The notes under the pieces were generated by a model, which saw only the letters and a program-made list of their open reading frames with translations, was not told the origin of the DNA and did not search any database. From Clostridia bacterium (GTDB lineage: Bacteria > Bacillota > Clostridia > Christensenellales > CAG-314): a DNA stretch of 64,000 bases. The stretch's first letter is position 1. Each line of letters starts with the position of its first letter. Location of the stretch: NCBI GenBank assembly GCA_017500855.1, contig JAFVYC010000024.1, forward strand, positions 22,306 to 86,305. The letters are read 5' to 3'. Positions 16,155 through 24,161 of this stretch are shown in pieces. Position numbers and translations under genes: made by a program.

Positions 16155-17332
16155 AAATCTACATCGACCATGCGGCAACAACGCCTTGCGACAAGCAAGT
16201 TGTTGAAGCAATGATACCATATTTCACAGATGCTTTTGGCAATGCCGACAGCCAACACTTTTTCGGCAGGGAAACTGCAAAAGCCGTTGCCGACGCTCGC
16301 CAAAGTATTGCGCAAAACATTGGTTGCAAACCCAACGAACTGTACTTCACGGCAAGTGGAACGGAATCGGACAACTGGGCTTTGAAGGGCGTTGCGTTGC
16401 GTCGCAAATCCAAGGGCAACCACGTCATCGTTTCTTGCATCGAACACCACGCCGTGCTTTCCAGCGCACAGTGGTTGGAAAAACAAGGCTTCAAAGTTAC
16501 CTACTTGCCGGTTGACAGTCAAGGCATCGTTCAACCTGCCGAATTGGAAAAAGTCATCGACGACCAAACCATTTTGGTTTCCGTGATGTACGTAAACAAC
16601 GAAGTTGGCACAATTCAACCAATTGCTGAACTTGCGCAAATTGCCCACAAACACGGCGCAGTTTTCCACAGCGACTGTGTGCAAGCAATGCCCTACATCA
16701 ACGTGGACGTCAACCAACTTGGCGCAGACCTCGTGTCCTTTTCGGCGCACAAATTCTACGGACCAAAAGGCGTTGGCGCATTGTACATCAAGAACGGTTT
16801 GAAAATTGACAAACTTGTGTGCGGTGGCGGACAGGAACGTTCGCAACGTGGTGGAACGTCCAACACGCCTGCCATCGTTGGCATGGCAAAAGCATTGGAA
16901 ATTGCCAAAGCCGAAATGCAACAAAACAACCAACACATCCAAGTGTTGTGCAACCACTTTGTGGAACGTGTGGAAAAGGAAATTCCCTTCGTGCGCTACA
17001 ACGGCAACAAACAACGTTGCGTGCCAAGCATTGCAAACTTCAGTTTTGAGTTTGTGGAAGGCGAAGGCATTTTGATGCTGATGGATTTCAACGGCATTGC
17101 CGTTTCCAGCGGATCTGCATGCAGTAGTGGCAGTTTGGATCCATCCCACGTGTTGTTGGCAATGGGTGTGCCCATCGAAGTTTCCCACGGGTCAATCAGA
17201 TTTTCCTTTGGAAAACACAACACCATGGAAGAAGTGGACTACACAGTGGACAAACTAAAAGAAACAATTGCAAGGTTGCGAGAAATGTCGCCCTTGTTCA
17301 ACGCAAAAACCGGAGGAACCTACAATGTATAA
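16151..17332 (+). CDS. iscS: Cysteine desulfurase
   Basis: PLP enzyme of 393 residues that takes sulfur from cysteine for Fe-S cluster and thio-cofactor assembly. The PLP lysine is Lys201 in SFSAHKFYGPKG; the mobile-loop catalytic Cys is near residue 324 in SGSACSSGS. The start MKIYIDHAATTP is typical of the NifS/IscS group. GGAGGGG precedes the ATG. It overlaps iscR by 4 bases and iscU by 8. Confidence 0.96.
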   Translation: MKIYIDHAATTPCDKQVVEAMIPYFTDAFGNADSQHFFGRETAKAVADARQSIAQNIGCKPNELYFTASGTESDNWALKGVALRRKSKGNHVIVSCIEHHAVLSSAQWLEKQGFKVTYLPVDSQGIVQPAELEKVIDDQTILVSVMYVNNEVGTIQPIAELAQIAHKHGAVFHSDCVQAMPYINVDVNQLGADLVSFSAHKFYGPKGVGALYIKNGLKIDKLVCGGGQERSQRGGTSNTPAIVGMAKALEIAKAEMQQNNQHIQVLCNHFVERVEKEIPFVRYNGNKQRCVPSIANFSFEFVEGEGILMLMDFNGIAVSSGSACSSGSLDPSHVLLAMGVPIEVSHGSIRFSFGKHNTMEEVDYTVDKLKETIARLREMSPLFNAKTGGTYNV

Positions 17333-17729
17333 TCAAAAAGTATTGGATGCTTTTGCAAACCCCAAAAACGTTGGCGTGATAGAAAACGCCGATGGAGAAG
17401 GCACAGTTGGCAACGCAACTTGTGGCGACATCATGAAAATAACTCTTAAAATTGTAGACGACGTTATTGTTGATGCAAAATTTCAAACTTTTGGTTGCGC
17501 TGCAGCCATTGCAACAAGTTCTACTGCAACACAAATGGTTATTGGCATGACTGTTGAAGAAGCGCTAAAAGTTACCAATGCCAAGGTTGTGGAAGAATTG
17601 GAAGGTTTGCCACCACAAAAAATTCACTGTTCCGTTTTGGCAGAAGAAGCCATCAAAAAGGCAATTGAAGACTACCGTGGCAAAAAGAACAACACACCTG
17701 TGGACAAATCCAAGGTAGACTTTGTGTAG
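17325..17729 (+). CDS. iscU: Fe-S cluster scaffold IscU/NifU N-terminal type
   Basis: Scaffold of 134 residues on which IscS builds a 2Fe-2S cluster. The ligands are visible: Cys33 and Asp35 in ATCGD, Cys58 in TFGCAA, Cys102 in IHCSVLAEEA. GGAGG lies 8 bases before the ATG. The short tail after the last Cys motif is slightly acidic and basic mixed, not an added Fer4 or thioredoxin domain. Confidence 0.95.
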   Translation: MYNQKVLDAFANPKNVGVIENADGEGTVGNATCGDIMKITLKIVDDVIVDAKFQTFGCAAAIATSSTATQMVIGMTVEEALKVTNAKVVEELEGLPPQKIHCSVLAEEAIKKAIEDYRGKKNNTPVDKSKVDFV

Positions 17730-17784
17730 GAATATTTTGTTGCAAATTCAACAAACTAGCAACATCACAAAAATGGAGGGGAAC

Positions 17785-17907
17785 ATGAACAAACTTTTTG
17801 TTGGAGTGATGTTGGGTGTTGCAACAGGCCTGGTTGTGAGCCAAGTTCCGGAAATAAAAGACTTGCTTGCAAAAGGCAAAAAGAAAGTTAAGCAACTCAG
17901 CAAGTGA
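17785..17907 (+). CDS. 40-residue membrane microprotein, YtxH-like
   Basis: Begins MNKLFVGVMLGVATGLVVSQ: one transmembrane helix (about residues 3-20), then a Lys-rich cytoplasmic tail (KGKKKVKQLSK). GGAGGGG sits 4 bases before the ATG, so it is probably translated. The pattern of a Gly-rich helix plus basic tail resembles YtxH-domain general-stress proteins, but it is too short to be certain. Downstream of iscU, likely the same transcript. Confidence 0.6.
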   Translation: MNKLFVGVMLGVATGLVVSQVPEIKDLLAKGKKKVKQLSK

Positions 17908-17964
17908 TGGCAATTGGCAACACACGTTGCCTTTTGCTTTTTACAAAAATGTTTGGCAAAATTG

Positions 17965-17993
17965 TTGTCAACTCTTTGTATTTTTGGTATACT
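17965..17993 (+). promoter_or_regulatory. Promoter of ruvX, predicted leaderless
   Basis: TTGTCA (17965-17970), 17-base spacer, TATACT (17988-17993). Only six bases separate the -10 box from the ruvX ATG, so transcription should begin at or within a base or two of the start codon. Confidence 0.75.
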
Positions 17994-17999
17994 AGCAAC

Positions 18000-18413
18000 A
18001 TGGGAAGAATAATGGCTTTGGACGTTGGAGACGTTCGCATTGGAGTAGCAATTTCCGACTTGATGCACATCATTGCAAATCCGTTGGAAACATACACACG
18101 CAAAGGCAACTTGGAAATTGACGCCAAGTACATTGCCGACCTTGCGCAAAAAAATGAGGTGGAACTGTTTGTGAGTGGTTTGCCACTTGGTTTGAACGGG
18201 TTGGAAAACGAACAAACAACCAAAACACGTGCCTTTGTGGAAGAACTTTCCAAGCACACAACAATTCCCGTCAAGTATATGGACGAACGCTTCACAACTT
18301 TGAGCGCCGAACGAGTGCTTATTCAAGGCAACGTTCGCCGTGAAAACAGAAAAAAAGTGATAGACAAAGTTGCTGCAACAATAATTTTGCAAAACTTTTT
18401 GGATAGAAAATAA
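18000..18413 (+). CDS. ruvX: Pre-16S rRNA nuclease / putative Holliday junction resolvase (YqgF)
   Basis: 137-residue RNase H-fold protein; YqgF/RuvX trims the 5' end of pre-16S rRNA and was earlier proposed as a resolvase. The Asp-containing first strand MALDVGDVRIGVAISD, VSGLPLGLNG, and YMDERFTTLSAE (acidic site) are conserved. The start at 18000 aligns with the family N-terminus (MxRIxGLDxG), although it has no ribosome binding site; an internal ATG at 18012 is preceded by GGAAGA but would lose part of strand 1. Confidence 0.9.
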   Translation: MGRIMALDVGDVRIGVAISDLMHIIANPLETYTRKGNLEIDAKYIADLAQKNEVELFVSGLPLGLNGLENEQTTKTRAFVEELSKHTTIPVKYMDERFTTLSAERVLIQGNVRRENRKKVIDKVAATIILQNFLDRK

Positions 18414-18432
18414 AACTTTGGAGGTATATATT

Positions 18433-18828
18433 ATGGCAGATAAACACGAATGCACATGTGGATGCGACCACGACGAATGCACTTGCGACAGCAACGAAGA
18501 AATTGTGTATTTGACAGATGAAAACGGACAAGATGTTGGCTACTACTACGTGACAAGCATCATGCACGAAGAAAAGGAATACGTTTTCCTTCAACCTGCA
18601 GAAGACGAAGATGCAGGCATGGAAATCTACGAAATTCAAGCAGTTGTAGAAGACGGCGAAGAATTTGATTCCTTGTACCCGGTGGACGACGATTTGTACG
18701 AAGTTTTGTACGCAAAACTTTTGGAAATGATTGCTCAAGGCGATGATGGTTGCGATTGTGGTGACGACTGCGATTGTGGCGACGATTGCGATTGTGGCGA
18801 CCACTGCCATTGCGGAGACGAAGAATAG
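18433..18828 (+). CDS. DUF1292 protein with cysteine-rich tails
   Basis: 131 residues. The central part (about 20-100, IVYLTDENGQDVGYYYV through LYEVLYAKLLEMI) is a standard DUF1292 domain, an acidic family of unknown function usually encoded next to ruvX. Unusually, both ends are Cys/Asp/His-rich: CTCGCDHDECTC near residues 8-19, and repeated CDCGDD units ending in CHCGDEE at 107-131. These look like metal-binding tails. GGAGG precedes the ATG. It is co-transcribed with ruvX and followed by a terminator. Confidence 0.85.
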   Translation: MADKHECTCGCDHDECTCDSNEEIVYLTDENGQDVGYYYVTSIMHEEKEYVFLQPAEDEDAGMEIYEIQAVVEDGEEFDSLYPVDDDLYEVLYAKLLEMIAQGDDGCDCGDDCDCGDDCDCGDHCHCGDEE

Positions 18829-18840
18829 TTTTGTCAAACG

Positions 18841-18870
18841 GAACCTCACTTTTGGTGGGGTTCTTTTTTT
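18841..18870 (+). terminator. Terminator after the DUF1292 gene
   Basis: GAACCTCAC (18841-18849) pairs with GTGGGGTTC (18855-18863) with one T-G wobble, followed by seven T. Confidence 0.9.
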
Positions 18871-19047
18871 GCACCTCTGCAAAAGTGGTGGTGGCGTGGT
18901 GGCAAAAATGCCTTGCATTTCAACAAAATTTTGCTTGTTTGGCGCAAATTATTGCTTGTGCAATTGCACAAGTTTCAAAATGAAGTGTTTCTAGTATATA
19001 TTTAGTGAACAAACAAAATATTTTTTCAAAATAGTTGTTGTTTTTGG
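18871..19047 (+). other. Spacer between terminator and rpsB promoter
   Basis: About 180 bases with no gene, ribosome binding site or strong hairpin; AT-rich near 18990-19040. Confidence 0.5.
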
Positions 19048-19198
19048 TTGCATATTGCGGGGCGTTGTGCTATAATTTACAAGGTTTAATTCGCATTTGT
19101 GCAATATTGTTTCCGATGTGCCAGTATGCCACTGGTGCGGTGACGAGTTTGACGGCACAAAGAGGTTAAAAACAACAAAAAAAAGGAGAATATGAAAA
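19048..19198 (+). promoter_or_regulatory. Promoter and structured leader of rpsB-tsf
   Basis: TTGCAT (19048-19053), 17-base spacer, TATAAT (19071-19076). The leader of about 115 nt contains TGTGCC (19117-19122) complementary to GGCACA (19154-19159), and CCAGT (19121-19125) complementary to ACTGG (19131-19135). The two helices compete for CC at 19121-19122, so they are alternatives. This is consistent with control by uS2, but no known leader family is claimed. Confidence 0.6.
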
Positions 19199-19939
19199 AT
19201 GGCAGTTGTATCTATGAAACAGCTTTTGGAAAGTGGCGTTCACTTCGGACACCAAACCAGAAGATGGAACCCCAAAATGAAGAAGTATATCTATGCAGAA
19301 CGCAATGATATCCACATCATCGACCTCAAACAAACAGTTGAACAAGCAGAAGTTGCTTACACATTCGTTCGTGACATCGCTGCTTCCGGCAAACCCATTT
19401 TGTTTGTAGGCACAAAGAAGCAAGCGCAAGAAGCAATCAAAACAGAAGCGCTTCGTTGCGGAATGTACTACATCAACAACCGTTGGTTGGGTGGTACACT
19501 CACAAACTACAAAACAATCAAATCTCGTATTGAAAGGCTCAATCGCATCAACCAAATGGAAAAGCTTGGCGAACTTGAAGTTCTTCCAAAGAAAGAAGTT
19601 GCAAAACTCCTTGAAGAACGTGACAAGTTGGAAGCAAACCTTGGCGGTATCAAGGAAATGAAGGGCATGCCCGGTTGCTTGTTCATTGTAGACCCCAAAA
19701 AGGAATCCATTGCTGTTGCAGAAGCACACGCTTTGAACATCCCCATCGTTGCAATTGTAGACACAAACTGCGATCCAGACCAAGTTGACGTAGTTATCCC
19801 TGCAAACGACGACGCTATCGGCGCAATCAAAGTTATTTCCTCCATTATCTCCGGCGCAGTTATCGAAGCTAAGGAAGGAATTGTTTTGACAGCACCAGAA
19901 GACAAAGAAGAATCTAGTGAGGAGACAAACAATGGCTAA
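19199..19939 (+). CDS. rpsB: 30S ribosomal protein uS2
   Basis: 246-residue small-subunit protein. [23 protein letters not shown] and [13 protein letters not shown] are family signatures. AAGGAG lies 10 bases before the ATG; an out-of-frame ATG at 19192 lies between and is ignored. The C-terminus is acidic. It overlaps tsf by 8 bases. Confidence 0.97.
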   Translation: MAVVSMKQLLESGVHFGHQTRRWNPKMKKYIYAERNDIHIIDLKQTVEQAEVAYTFVRDIAASGKPILFVGTKKQAQEAIKTEALRCGMYYINNRWLGGTLTNYKTIKSRIERLNRINQMEKLGELEVLPKKEVAKLLEERDKLEANLGGIKEMKGMPGCLFIVDPKKESIAVAEAHALNIPIVAIVDTNCDPDQVDVVIPANDDAIGAIKVISSIISGAVIEAKEGIVLTAPEDKEESSEETNNG

Positions 19940-20864
19940 TTTTACAAATGCAGACGTAATGAAACTTCGTGAACAAACAGGCGTTGGTATGATGGACTGC
20001 AAAAAGGCTCTCGTTGCTACCGACGGTAACTTCGACGAAGCAGTGAAGTATCTCCGTGAAAAGGGCATGGCTTCCGCATCCAAAAAGCAAAGCCGTGTTG
20101 CTGCTGAAGGTCTTGTAAAATGCGCAGTTTCTGCCGACAAGAAAACAGGCGTTATTTTGGAAATCAACTGCGAAACAGACTTTGTTGCACGTAGCGACCA
20201 ATTCATTGCATTGATGGACAACATTGCAAACCACATTTTGCAATCCAACGCACAAACAGTAGAACAACTTCTTGAAGAAGCATACTACCTTGACGGCGCT
20301 TCCAAAATTGCTGACCTTGTTGCAGTTGCAACAGCAACAATCGGCGAAAAGATTTCTCTTCGCAGATTTGCAAAATTCAGCTTGGAACAAAACGGTGTTG
20401 TTGCTAGCTACATCCACATGGGTGGCAAAATCGGCGTTCTTGCAGAAATCAAGAGCGAAGCTCCAGTAGATGCATTGCAAGAACTTGCATTCAACATCTG
20501 TTTGCAAATTGCTGCAAGCAAACCACAAGTTGTTGCTATCGCAGACGTAGACGCTTCCAACCTTGAACAAGAACGTGAAATCCTCACTGCTCAAGCAAAG
20601 AACGAAGGCAAGCCCGAAGCAGTAATTGCAAAAATGGTAGAAGGCCGTATTCGCAAGTACTACAAAGAAGTATGCCTTCTTGAACAAGAATACGTTCGTG
20701 ACTCTGCTTTGGCTGTTAAGCAAGTTATTGCTGACTGCGCAAAGAGCACAGGTTGCGAAATTGTTGTTACAAGATTTGTTCGTTACGAAATGGGCGAGGG
20801 TATTGAAAAGCGTCAAGACAACTTTGCTGACGAAATTGCTCAACAACTTAAGGGTCTTAACTAA
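19932..20864 (+). CDS. tsf: Elongation factor Ts
   Basis: Nucleotide-exchange factor for EF-Tu, 310 residues. The N-terminal UBA-like domain with [16 protein letters not shown] and the TDFVAR motif in the core are diagnostic; length is that of the long bacterial form. GAGGAG precedes the ATG at 19932, inside the end of rpsB. Confidence 0.97.
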   Translation: MANFTNADVMKLREQTGVGMMDCKKALVATDGNFDEAVKYLREKGMASASKKQSRVAAEGLVKCAVSADKKTGVILEINCETDFVARSDQFIALMDNIANHILQSNAQTVEQLLEEAYYLDGASKIADLVAVATATIGEKISLRRFAKFSLEQNGVVASYIHMGGKIGVLAEIKSEAPVDALQELAFNICLQIAASKPQVVAIADVDASNLEQEREILTAQAKNEGKPEAVIAKMVEGRIRKYYKEVCLLEQEYVRDSALAVKQVIADCAKSTGCEIVVTRFVRYEMGEGIEKRQDNFADEIAQQLKGLN

Positions 20865-20879
20865 TTCATATTAAGTATC

Positions 20880-20912
20880 AAAGGGGACAAACTTGTGTAT
20901 TGTCCCCTTTTT
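20880..20912 (+). terminator. Hairpin-T terminator or attenuator between tsf and pyrH
   Basis: AAAGGGGACAA (20880-20890) pairs with TTGTCCCCTTT (20900-20910) and continues into T. Only 20 bases separate it from the pyrH start, leaving no room for a promoter, so it is probably a partial terminator lowering expression of pyrH relative to rpsB-tsf. Confidence 0.75.
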
Positions 20913-20932
20913 GAAAATTTGCGAGGTGTACT

Positions 20933-21631
20933 GTGGCAAAGTATAACAGAGTAATTATCAAAATTAGTGGCGAAGCACTTTCTACCAACAAGTTTGGCAT
21001 TCAAAACCCAGCGGTGGAAGTTGTTGCGCAACAAATCAAGTCGGTTGTAGATAAGGGCGTTGAAGTTGGCGTTGTTGTTGGCGGTGGCAACTTTTGGCGT
21101 GGCAGAACAAGCCAAAGCATGGACCGTGCCAAAGCCGACTACATTGGAATGCTTGCAACGGTGATGAACGGCCTTGCCCTTGGCGAAGCACTTTCGGCAA
21201 TTGGCATCGACAACCACGTTGTTTCCAGCCTTGCCATCGACAAAGTTTGCGAAACTTTCTTCCTTCCCAACGTGTTGAACTACCTGAACAACAAGCAAGT
21301 TGTCATTTTCGTTGGCGGAACGGGCAACCCCTACTTCTCGACGGACTCGGCAGCATCCTTGCGTGCTTGCGAAGTACACGCCGATGCAATTTTGTGCGCA
21401 AAAGCAGTGGATGGCATCTACGACAGCGACCCCGGTAGCAACCCTCACGCAAAGAAGTACGACGAAATTTCCTACGACAAGGTTATTGCCGACAACTTGA
21501 AGGCAATGGACTTGACTTCCATTGCAATGTGCAGGGAGTACGGTGTGAAACTTGTTGTTTTCTCCAAAGACGAACCAAACGGCCTTGCAAGAGTGGTTGA
21601 TGGAGAAAAATTGGGAACAATTGTGAAATAA
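20933..21631 (+). CDS. pyrH: Uridylate kinase
   Basis: UMP kinase of the amino acid kinase family, 232 residues, slightly shorter than usual. YNRVIIKISGEAL, the glycine loop VVGGGNFWRG and FVGGTGNPYFSTDSAASLRA are diagnostic. GTG start at 20933 with GAGG 6 bases upstream. It is the usual neighbour of frr, although here a separate promoter lies between them. Confidence 0.96.
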   Translation: MAKYNRVIIKISGEALSTNKFGIQNPAVEVVAQQIKSVVDKGVEVGVVVGGGNFWRGRTSQSMDRAKADYIGMLATVMNGLALGEALSAIGIDNHVVSSLAIDKVCETFFLPNVLNYLNNKQVVIFVGGTGNPYFSTDSAASLRACEVHADAILCAKAVDGIYDSDPGSNPHAKKYDEISYDKVIADNLKAMDLTSIAMCREYGVKLVVFSKDEPNGLARVVDGEKLGTIVK

Positions 21632-21634
21632 CTA

Positions 21635-21663
21635 TTGAAATTTGTTCAATAATATAGTACAAT
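21635..21663 (+). promoter_or_regulatory. Promoter of the frr-uppS-cdsA-dxr-rseP-ispG operon
   Basis: TTGAAA (21635-21640), 17-base spacer, TACAAT (21658-21663), 31 bases before frr. Confidence 0.75.
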
Positions 21664-21694
21664 AGATATATACTACATATACAGGAGATTTACT

Positions 21695-22270
21695 ATGAAC
21701 TACGCAAATCCTCAAATTGAAAATATTTTTGCAACTTTCGAATTTGAATGTGAAAAAGCCATCGACTACATCAAGACAGAGTACTCCTTGATGCGTGCAG
21801 GTCGTGCTAACCCAAAACTTGTGGAAAACATTCGTGTTAACTACTACGGCGCACTAACACCCATCAACCAAATGGGCAACATTTCCGTTCCGGAATCTCG
21901 CACTTTGCTCATCACATTGTGGGACAAATCTGCTTTGAGCCTTGTTCAAAAGGCAATTCTTGCTGCAAACATTGGCGTGACACCACAAAACGATGGCTCA
22001 GTTATTCGCTTGACATTCCCTGCTTTGACAGAAGAACGTCGTCGTGACCTTGTGAAGCAAGTAAAAAAACTTGCCGAAGAATGCAAAGTTGTTTTGCGCA
22101 ACAAGCGCCGTGATGCAATGGATGCACTCAAAAAGGAAAAGAATGCAAAAACTGTAAGCGAAGATCTTATTGCCGACTACGAAAAGGAAGTTGACAAGCA
22201 ACTTGCAAAACTTATTGAAAGTGTAGATGCACTTGCCAAGAACAAAGAAAAGGATGTTATGTCTGTTTGA
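21695..22270 (+). CDS. frr: Ribosome recycling factor
   Basis: Releases post-termination ribosomes together with EF-G. 191 residues. RAGRANPKLVENIRVNYYG, NISVPESRTLLI and the helical bundle segment LTEERRRDLVKQVKKLAEECKV are family signatures. CAGGAG lies 8 bases before the ATG. The stop overlaps the next start (TGATG). Confidence 0.97.
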   Translation: MNYANPQIENIFATFEFECEKAIDYIKTEYSLMRAGRANPKLVENIRVNYYGALTPINQMGNISVPESRTLLITLWDKSALSLVQKAILAANIGVTPQNDGSVIRLTFPALTEERRRDLVKQVKKLAEECKVVLRNKRRDAMDALKKEKNAKTVSEDLIADYEKEVDKQLAKLIESVDALAKNKEKDVMSV

Positions 22271-22473
22271 TGATTGACGCAAAACATCTGATTGGACTAG
22301 AACTTAGTCAAGCAAAAGAATGGCTGTTGCAACAAGGCATTGCAAACTATCAAGTGGTGCTTGCTGTAGACAGAAAACAAGACAAATTCGACAAGGAGAT
22401 TGTTACTTGCGTGCGAACAAAAGGCGAAACCTTGCAGTTGATTGCGTGCAGGTATTTGTTTGAAATTGAGTAA
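22270..22473 (+). CDS. Small protein with a degenerate PASTA-like domain
   Basis: 67 residues between frr and uppS. The opening LIGLELSQAKEWLLQQGIANYQVV resembles one PASTA repeat (helix with the AKxxLxxxG pattern followed by a strand), here without a signal peptide or membrane anchor. No ribosome binding site of its own; TGATG coupling to frr is likely. It overlaps uppS. The function is unknown, and the PASTA resemblance is from pattern only. Confidence 0.55.
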   Translation: MIDAKHLIGLELSQAKEWLLQQGIANYQVVLAVDRKQDKFDKEIVTCVRTKGETLQLIACRYLFEIE

Positions 22474-23149
22474 CTTTCCACAACATATTGCAATAATAAT
22501 GGACGGCAATGGCAGATGGGCGGAACAACGCAATTTGCCAAGGTCGGATGGACACAAGAAGGGACTTGAAACTGTTGAACGCATAATTTCGCATTGCAAA
22601 GACATTGGTATCAAGTACCTTTCTTTGTATGTTTTCTCAACGGAAAATTGGAAGCGTTCCAAGGAAGAGGTTGCAAATTTGTTTGACCTTGCCTACAGGT
22701 ATTTGGGCAGGCTAGACAACTTTTGCAAGCAAGACATCAAAATTGTTGTGTCTGGAGATTTGACCAAACTGCCAACAAAACTTTGCAAACGTATTGAAAA
22801 GATTCAGCAAAGAACGCAAAACGCAACGGCGCTTTGTTTGAATTTGTGCATAAACTACGGTGGACGGCAGGAAATTGCCGTTGCCTGCCAAAGAGTTTTG
22901 CAACAAGGGTTGCAAGTGACGGAGCAAAACATTCTTCAAAACTTGTACCAAAACTTGCCCGAACCGGAAATTGTGGTGCGCACGGGAGGACACAAACGGC
23001 TTTCTAACTTCTTGTTGTTCCAAAGCGCCTACTCCGAATTGTATTTTTGCGATACTTTTTGGCCGGACTTTGACGAAAAACAACTGGACGACATCGTTGC
23101 CGACTACACAAGTGTGACAAGAAATTTTGGAGGACTACCCAATGCTTAA
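22460..23149 (+). CDS. uppS: Undecaprenyl diphosphate synthase
   Basis: cis-Prenyltransferase of about 229 residues that makes C55 carrier lipid for cell wall synthesis. The catalytic Asp is in AIIMDGNGRWA, near residue 15. The start is not certain: no ATG lies before this motif, and the TTG at 22460 has AGG 7 bases upstream; a TTG at 22466 is possible. In the usually conserved RTGGExRxSNF motif, the Glu (Mg-binding Glu213 in E. coli) is His here (RTGGHKRLSNF, near residue 178). It overlaps cdsA by 8 bases. Confidence 0.92.
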   Translation: MKLSNFPQHIAIIMDGNGRWAEQRNLPRSDGHKKGLETVERIISHCKDIGIKYLSLYVFSTENWKRSKEEVANLFDLAYRYLGRLDNFCKQDIKIVVSGDLTKLPTKLCKRIEKIQQRTQNATALCLNLCINYGGRQEIAVACQRVLQQGLQVTEQNILQNLYQNLPEPEIVVRTGGHKRLSNFLLFQSAYSELYFCDTFWPDFDEKQLDDIVADYTSVTRNFGGLPNA

Positions 23150-24161
23150 CAAAAAATCTTTTTTGAACAGAACGTTGGTTGCATTGGGCGTGTTCGTTGT
23201 CATCGTTGGCATTTTGGCGTTGGATATTTTCTTCACAAACTACCACACGAGCCAAAATCATTCTTGGATTAGTGGTCGTGCAATCAACTCGCTGATTTTT
23301 TCCGTTTTGATTTTTTTGACGGTGTTGGAAATGCGCCGTGCTTTGGGCGTGGAGCGCATTCCACATTGTTTCAGTTGGATTTTGTGGGCGTATGCAATTG
23401 GACTTGGGCCAAGCTACAGTTTGTTTGGTTTCACGGGCATTTTGTTTTTCACGCTCATTGTGTTTTCCGCATCCGTTGTGACGGCAATGGCAAGGAACAA
23501 AACGGAAAGTTTGATCTACATTGCGTTCATGCTTGTGTACCCCGGTTTGTTCATGGCAAGTTTGCTGTACATCAACCGTTGCGCAAGCACGCAATACATA
23601 CCCGAAACAAGCCCGTTGTACAACTTTTTGGAAGTTGACGTGTGGACGCACTTGGGTGGCAACAGAGTGGCGCAACTTTTGCCCTACAACGCCATCGGTT
23701 TGGCATTTGTGTTTGCCGTGTCCACAATGACGGACGTTTTTGCCTATCTTGTAGGCAGTTTGTTTGGAAAACACAAACTTTGCCCACAAATCAGCCCCAA
23801 AAAGACGGTGGAAGGCGCCATTGGTGGTTTGTTCGGTGGCTTGTTTGGCTCGGCGGTGGTGTTCTTTTTGTTCGACTTTTGCCACGTTGCGGGTCTTGAT
23901 TGGGCTTTCTTTGGCAAACAGTTCGGGCTTTCTTTCCATAACCTTTCGCCACTAAATTTGATTTTGTGCTACGTCGTTATTGGGCTGTTGGGCTCGCTGA
24001 TGACACAAATTGGCGACTTGCTTGCCAGCATGGTCAAGCGTTACTGTGGAATAAAGGACTACAGCAAAATTTTGGGAGAACATGGAGGAATAATGGACAG
24101 GTTCGACGGCATAATGCTTAATGCTGTGTTTGTTGCTACTGTCTATATGTTTATTATCTGA
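23142..24161 (+). CDS. cdsA: Phosphatidate cytidylyltransferase
   Basis: Integral membrane enzyme that makes CDP-diacylglycerol from phosphatidate and CTP. 339 residues, longer than the usual 260-290; the excess lies in the middle between the first helices and the catalytic part. About eight hydrophobic helices. The C-terminal signature is recognisable: KKTVEGAIGG, then MVKRYCGIKDYSKILGEHGG with IMDRFD. GGAGG precedes the ATG. It is coupled to uppS and dxr. Confidence 0.92.
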   Translation: MLNKKSFLNRTLVALGVFVVIVGILALDIFFTNYHTSQNHSWISGRAINSLIFSVLIFLTVLEMRRALGVERIPHCFSWILWAYAIGLGPSYSLFGFTGILFFTLIVFSASVVTAMARNKTESLIYIAFMLVYPGLFMASLLYINRCASTQYIPETSPLYNFLEVDVWTHLGGNRVAQLLPYNAIGLAFVFAVSTMTDVFAYLVGSLFGKHKLCPQISPKKTVEGAIGGLFGGLFGSAVVFFLFDFCHVAGLDWAFFGKQFGLSFHNLSPLNLILCYVVIGLLGSLMTQIGDLLASMVKRYCGIKDYSKILGEHGGIMDRFDGIMLNAVFVATVYMFII

